Shown here: positions 41,402 to 44,653 of the stretch, piece after piece
How the letters are laid out: each line of letters begins with the position of its first letter
Position numbering within the stretch: position 1 is the stretch's first letter
Assembly: GCA_900545025.1 (NCBI GenBank)
Contig: UQXH01000014.1
Location: 1-44,653, forward strand
Reading direction: 5' to 3'
Length of the DNA stretch: 44,653 bases
Origin: an uncultured Phascolarctobacterium sp.
Lineage (GTDB): Bacteria > Bacillota > Negativicutes > Acidaminococcales > Acidaminococcaceae
Program-made: the position numbers and the translations under genes
The notes under the pieces: generated by a model
Databases searched by the model: none
What the model saw: only the letters and a program-made list of their open reading frames with translations
Told to the model about the DNA's origin: nothing

Positions 41402-42310
41402 CTATTTTACCGTATTTTCCAGCCTGCCAATCTTTTCAATCTCGCAGACTATAGTGTCACCGCTGCGCAGGAAAGCAGGGGGCTGCATCCCCATGCCCAC
41501 ACCTGCCGGAGTACCAGTGGCTATAATTGTACCGGCCTGCAGCGTCATCCCCTCAGACAATTCAGCAATAGCGCCTGCCACTGTCTGCATCATATATTTG
41601 GTATTACTGGACTGGCGCAGCTGGCCGTTGACATAGCAACGGATGTCAAGATCCTGTACGTCTTCAATTTCATCTGCTGTAACGATGCAGGGTCCCATAG
41701 GTGTAAACCCATCCAGGCTCTTGCCGCGATACCACTGTTTATGCCGAGTCTGTAGATTTCTGGCGCTGACATCGTTAATAACTGTGTACCCGAAAATATA
41801 GGCTCCTGCCTCTTCCTTGCTGACATCTTTAGCATCTTTGCCCAGGATGACTCCCAGCTCCGCTTCATAATCCAAGCTGTCTACCAATCCCTCATAAGCA
41901 GGGATGAAATCGCCTGAGCCTGTCGCTGTACTTACCCTTTTAGAAAAATAAATCGTATATGGACGCTCTCCCCCAAAAGCTTCGTCAGAAAATCTGCCCG
42001 CCTCCTGAGCATGAGCGTCATAATTGATGCCCAGGCAGATAACGTCCTGTCGCGGATGTACGATTGGCGCGCACAGCTTTACGTCAGCAAGCGTCACCTG
42101 CGCGCCCTGCAGCGCATCGGTATTTTTTGCCAGCAGCTGCAGCTGCGCTTTTCCCTCTTTCCCCAACAGACAAATAAGCTCATTCATATCTTTATAAGCC
42201 AAGCTTCCGCTTAGCTTCTGCAGCATATTCAGCCTGTATGCCATGCCGTCGTCGGCAAAGGCTACCAATATTTCAGATATACTGTTGATTTCTGCTGTAT
42301 AGAACTTCAT
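41402..42310 (-). CDS. Fumarylacetoacetate hydrolase-family protein
   Basis: 302 aa. The C-terminal FAH domain (about 90-300) shows ICLGINYDAHAQE, DYEAELGVILGK (metal-binding Glu residues), VINDVSARNLQ, KSLDGFTPMGPC and IIATGTPAGVG. Family members hydrolyse or decarboxylate oxo-acids. First gene of the tight run leading into yqeC and selD, so it is probably expressed with the selenium genes; a substrate in purine or heterocycle breakdown is plausible but unproven. ATG 42310 follows GAGGGATGAAGG. Confidence 0.9.
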   Translation of the reverse strand: MKFYTAEINSISEILVAFADDGMAYRLNMLQKLSGSLAYKDMNELICLLGKEGKAQLQLLAKNTDALQGAQVTLADVKLCAPIVHPRQDVICLGINYDAHAQEAGRFSDEAFGGERPYTIYFSKRVSTATGSGDFIPAYEGLVDSLDYEAELGVILGKDAKDVSKEEAGAYIFGYTVINDVSARNLQTRHKQWYRGKSLDGFTPMGPCIVTADEIEDVQDLDIRCYVNGQLRQSSNTKYMMQTVAGAIAELSEGMTLQAGTIIATGTPAGVGMGMQPPAFLRSGDTIVCEIEKIGRLENTVK

Positions 42311-42374
42311 CCTTCATCCCTCATTTTCTTTATAATATGACTCAAAGCTTCAGCCAGATTTTCATTTACTTATA

Positions 42375-42403
42375 ATTATACTATATTTTCTGGCAGCAGA
42401 TAA
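42375..42403 (-). promoter_or_regulatory. Candidate promoter of the FAH-yqeC-selD operon
   Basis: TATAAT on the minus strand (42375-42380) with a weak TTATCT at 42398-42403, 17 bases upstream. The leader would be about 60 bases. Confidence 0.4.
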
Positions 42404-42466
42404 ATATATCCGCCGTTAATTTCTTCATATATGGCACTAACTATACCCAAGCTCTGCAAATTGTGA

Positions 42467-42472
42467 TAAAAT
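42467..42472 (+). promoter_or_regulatory. Candidate extended -10 for the YitT-family gene
   Basis: TAAAAT preceded by TG and one base (TGATAAAAT). The -35 region (TACCCA) is poor. The start codon is 65 bases downstream. Confidence 0.4.
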
Positions 42473-42536
42473 GCTGTCGATGTATTTTTTTGCAGCATTC
42501 CCGTTTTTCCCGGGCAATAAAATTCAGGAGGCCTTT

Positions 42537-43403
42537 ATGAAATATCTGCAATCACTGCTCCTTATTACTTTAGGCAATTTTATCTGTGCTTTTGCTATCA
42601 ATACCTTTATCATACATAATAATTTCATCATCGGCGGCGTTACCGGTTCTTCCATTATTATCAACCATTTTTTCGGACTTAACATCTCTACAGTCATGTA
42701 CCTCATTAACGGCGTACTGTTCCTGCTGGGGTTATTTTTCCTTGGCAAAAAATTTGCTCTATCCACCCTGCTTTCCAGCCTGCTGCTGCCGTTTTTCATC
42801 TCCCTCTTTGAACAAATGCACTGGCAGGAACAACTGCTGCTTGATCCTTTCCTGGCCTGTGTGCTCGGCGGTATGCTAACCGGGGCAGGCAACGGCTTGA
42901 TTATCAGGCAGGAAGCCTCCACCGGCGGCTATGATATTTTAGCGCTGATTTTTAAAAAATTTTTTGCCATCCCCGTACACATTACCGTCTATATCATTGA
43001 TACTGTACTCATACTCTGCATGCTGACCTTTTCTAATCTTACCGACCTTGTTTACGGCCTTATTACTACCTTCCTGCTTTCCTATGCTATGAACAGAGTA
43101 TTGACCATGGGTAAGTCGCAGCTGCAGGTTATTATCATTTCCGCTCAATATGAAGCTATCCGTCAGGAGCTGCTGCAAAAGCTTGACGTAGGCGTTACCC
43201 TGCTGCACAGCCAGACAGGTTTGCAGACACAGGAACTGGAAGTCATTCTTTCCATTATCCCCAACTACAAGCTTTCGCAGCTGAAAAAAACCGTTACCGC
43301 AATCGACCCCACCGCCTTTATCACTGTTGCTGAAATAAACGACGTAGGCGGACGCGGTTATACCTTGGCGCGCAAGCCGATTCCCCTGGAAGATATAAAT
43401 TAA
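42537..43403 (+). CDS. YitT-family membrane protein (DUF161 and DUF2179)
   Basis: 288 aa from ATG 42537, which has AGGAGG five bases upstream; the in-frame upstream Met at 42471 overlaps the promoter. Five or six hydrophobic helices (about 5-185) with the family motif GNGLIIRQEASTGGYDILA, then a soluble C-terminal DUF2179 domain (about 205-280, ending VAEINDVGGRGYT). The family is widespread in Firmicutes; transport is suspected but unproven. Confidence 0.93.
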   Translation: MKYLQSLLLITLGNFICAFAINTFIIHNNFIIGGVTGSSIIINHFFGLNISTVMYLINGVLFLLGLFFLGKKFALSTLLSSLLLPFFISLFEQMHWQEQLLLDPFLACVLGGMLTGAGNGLIIRQEASTGGYDILALIFKKFFAIPVHITVYIIDTVLILCMLTFSNLTDLVYGLITTFLLSYAMNRVLTMGKSQLQVIIISAQYEAIRQELLQKLDVGVTLLHSQTGLQTQELEVILSIIPNYKLSQLKKTVTAIDPTAFITVAEINDVGGRGYTLARKPIPLEDIN

Positions 43404-43405
43404 AC

Positions 43406-43436
43406 TTGACTTGAAGCCAGCTTTAAGCTGTAAAAT
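43406..43436 (+). promoter_or_regulatory. Weak promoter candidate before the metallophosphoesterase
   Basis: TTGACT (43406-43411) and TAAAAT (43431-43436) with a long 19-base spacer that contains the palindrome CAGCTTTAAGCTG (43418-43430). Could equally be read-through from the YitT gene. Confidence 0.35.
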
Positions 43437-43486
43437 AAGCTATACAATTCTTCTTGTTTCCAAAATCTATTTAAGGAGAAAAACTT

Positions 43487-44578
43487 ATGCGCGTTGTCTT
43501 TTTTATCGGTTCGGTAGGTACTATCCTCAGCCTTATTTCCTATATTTATTACAGACAAAACTTCGCCTTTGCCAGAACACTGCCCTTCGCGCTCATTTAT
43601 CTGGCGCTGGCAGCTAACACTGTTGTTTCCCGTTTGTTAGGGGAAAACACACCTGCCCTGGCGCTCAAGCTTTCTTCCTGGTTTGCCGGTCTGTGGATTG
43701 CTTTTATCTATTATTCCAGCCTGCTTGCCATCATCCACCTTTTATTCTGGCTTGGCAGCAAGATTATATCTTTTAACTTGCCTTCGATTAAAATAGCTGT
43801 CGCAGGCACTGCCTTCATCCTTGCCTTTATCGGCTGGGGTACTTATCGCGCTTTCCACCCCGTCATCCGCACGGAACATATTGCAACAGAAAAACTGCCT
43901 GCTGGTCAGCACACTAAAATAGTCCTGCTCAGTGATATCCATCTTGGACGTATCCTGGGCCGCGATTACGCGGAACAACTTGCAGCCCGAGTAAACGAGC
44001 AACAGCCGGATCTCGTACTCATTGCTGGCGATATTCTTGACGAACGTATTGCTTACGTAAGTCAGGAAGACTCGCTTGCTCCTTTCAAAAATATTTCTGC
44101 ACCGCTCGGTATCTGGGCTGCCTACGGCAACCACGATTACTTAGACAGACCTGCAGTCTGGCGGCAAATGTTGACTGATAACAATATCAACGTGCTGCAG
44201 GATGAAAGTCATTACATCGACAAGCTCAAGCTTACAGGCCTTAATGATTACAGCAGGCGCCGAGATGATAAAATACTTATGCAGCTCAGCTCAGATAATT
44301 CTAATTATTACAGCATACTGCTGGACCATCAGCCGCGGCGTATTCTGCCAGCTTCAGAAGCCGGCTATGACCTGTATCTTGCCGGACACACCCATACAGG
44401 CCAGCTTTTCCCTAACCGACTGGTAACACAGAAGATGTATCCCCTGGATTACGGGCGTAAAGAATTCGGCAGCCTTACTGCCATTACCAGCAACGGCTAC
44501 GGCTTCTGGGGCCCGCCGGTACGTACTGAGCTTGCGCCGGAAATCGTCGTCATCGACTTACAAGGCAACCAATTATAA
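43487..44578 (+). CDS. Membrane-anchored metallophosphoesterase (YkuE-like)
   Basis: 363 aa. About four N-terminal transmembrane helices (4-22, 32-48, 65-90, 102-120) anchor a calcineurin-type phosphoesterase domain (143-360). Metal ligands: Asp150 and His152 (LSDIHLG), Asp182 (AGDILDE), Asn215 and His216 (YGNHDY), His281 (LDHQPR), and His301 and His303 (GHTHTGQ). All expected residues are present. YkuE-type enzymes act on lipid or nucleotide phosphoesters; the substrate here is unknown. ATG 43487 follows AAGGAG by eight bases. Confidence 0.92.
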   Translation: MRVVFFIGSVGTILSLISYIYYRQNFAFARTLPFALIYLALAANTVVSRLLGENTPALALKLSSWFAGLWIAFIYYSSLLAIIHLLFWLGSKIISFNLPSIKIAVAGTAFILAFIGWGTYRAFHPVIRTEHIATEKLPAGQHTKIVLLSDIHLGRILGRDYAEQLAARVNEQQPDLVLIAGDILDERIAYVSQEDSLAPFKNISAPLGIWAAYGNHDYLDRPAVWRQMLTDNNINVLQDESHYIDKLKLTGLNDYSRRRDDKILMQLSSDNSNYYSILLDHQPRRILPASEAGYDLYLAGHTHTGQLFPNRLVTQKMYPLDYGRKEFGSLTAITSNGYGFWGPPVRTELAPEIVVIDLQGNQL

Positions 44579-44606
44579 ATATACAAAGCCTTTGTCCTAT
44601 GATATG

Positions 44607-44647
44607 TACCCTCTTTACTGGACAAACCAGTAAGGAGGGTATTTTTA
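44607..44647 (+). terminator. Strong hairpin after the metallophosphoesterase, possibly a terminator
   Basis: Arms 44607-44621 and 44627-44641 pair over 15 bp with one G-U wobble and a five-base loop, followed by ATTTTTA. The T-run is short. The right arm contains AAGGAGG (44632-44638), eight bases before an ATG at 44647, so the hairpin could instead hide the ribosome binding site of the next gene. Confidence 0.6.
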
Positions 44648-44653
44648 TGCGTT
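44647..44653 (+). other. Possible start of a gene cut by the window edge
   Basis: ATG at 44647 with AAGGAGG eight bases upstream; only two codons are inside the window. The ribosome binding site is inside the hairpin at 44607-44641. A transposase of an insertion sequence is one possibility because such elements often hide their start signals this way, but no sequence here proves it. Confidence 0.3.

Overview
The window looks like chromosome of a Gram-positive-lineage bacterium that nevertheless has an outer membrane, most likely a member of the Negativicutes (Acidaminococcaceae or a related family). Firmicute traits are PyrR next to RluD and LspA, a leuS gene behind a T-box leader, the order comEA-comEC-holA, and strong AGGAGG ribosome binding sites. 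The outer membrane is implied by an autotransporter with a signal peptide, a repeat passenger and a C-terminal beta-barrel ending in Phe (21820-23826). Genus cannot be fixed from the sequence alone. Almost every gene is on the minus strand.

Region 1 (1-10 kb) is nucleotide metabolism. A truncated tRNA-Asp lies at the left edge behind a perfect consensus promoter. A small operon encodes xanthine phosphoribosyltransferase, an NCS2 purine permease and an amidohydrolase (3666-861). A longer operon runs lspA-rluD-pyrR-LUD protein-udp-deoB-periplasmic protein (9006-3789) and ends in a clear terminator. Region 2 (9-20 kb) is housekeeping and energy: an acyl-CoA dehydrogenase with a hotdog thioesterase, a large glutamine synthetase, holA, comEC, comEA, and leuS with a T-box whose proposed specifier codon is CUC (Leu).

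Region 3 (20-24 kb) holds adenine deaminase on the plus strand, a bidirectional terminator, and the autotransporter. The autotransporter promoter contains a run of eight G residues between its -35 and -10 elements, a classic layout for phase variation.

Region 4 (24-42.3 kb) is the most striking part: an 18 kb molybdenum and selenium block. It encodes a three-subunit xanthine-dehydrogenase-type molybdenum hydroxylase (33597-30048); molybdopterin synthesis and insertion genes (moaA, moaC, a MOSC-MogA fusion, a MoeA-like protein with a cysteine tail); the molybdate transporter modB-modC-modA; and a ModE-type regulator. On the other side of plus-strand mocA lie a second NCS2 purine permease, an XdhC-family factor, YqeB, a DUF3343 protein, a cysteine-desulfurase-like enzyme, YedF, SelD, YqeC and a fumarylacetoacetate-hydrolase-family protein. 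YqeB, YqeC and SelD together are the recognised signature of selenium-dependent molybdenum hydroxylases carrying a labile Se cofactor. Together with ade, xpt and the two permeases, the window supports import of purines and a choice between salvage (Xpt) and oxidation (the hydroxylase).

Region 5 (42.3-44.65 kb) has a YitT-family membrane protein and a membrane-anchored metallophosphoesterase on the plus strand, then a strong hairpin and a possible gene start at the right edge. No CRISPR array, rRNA, prophage or complete insertion sequence was seen.
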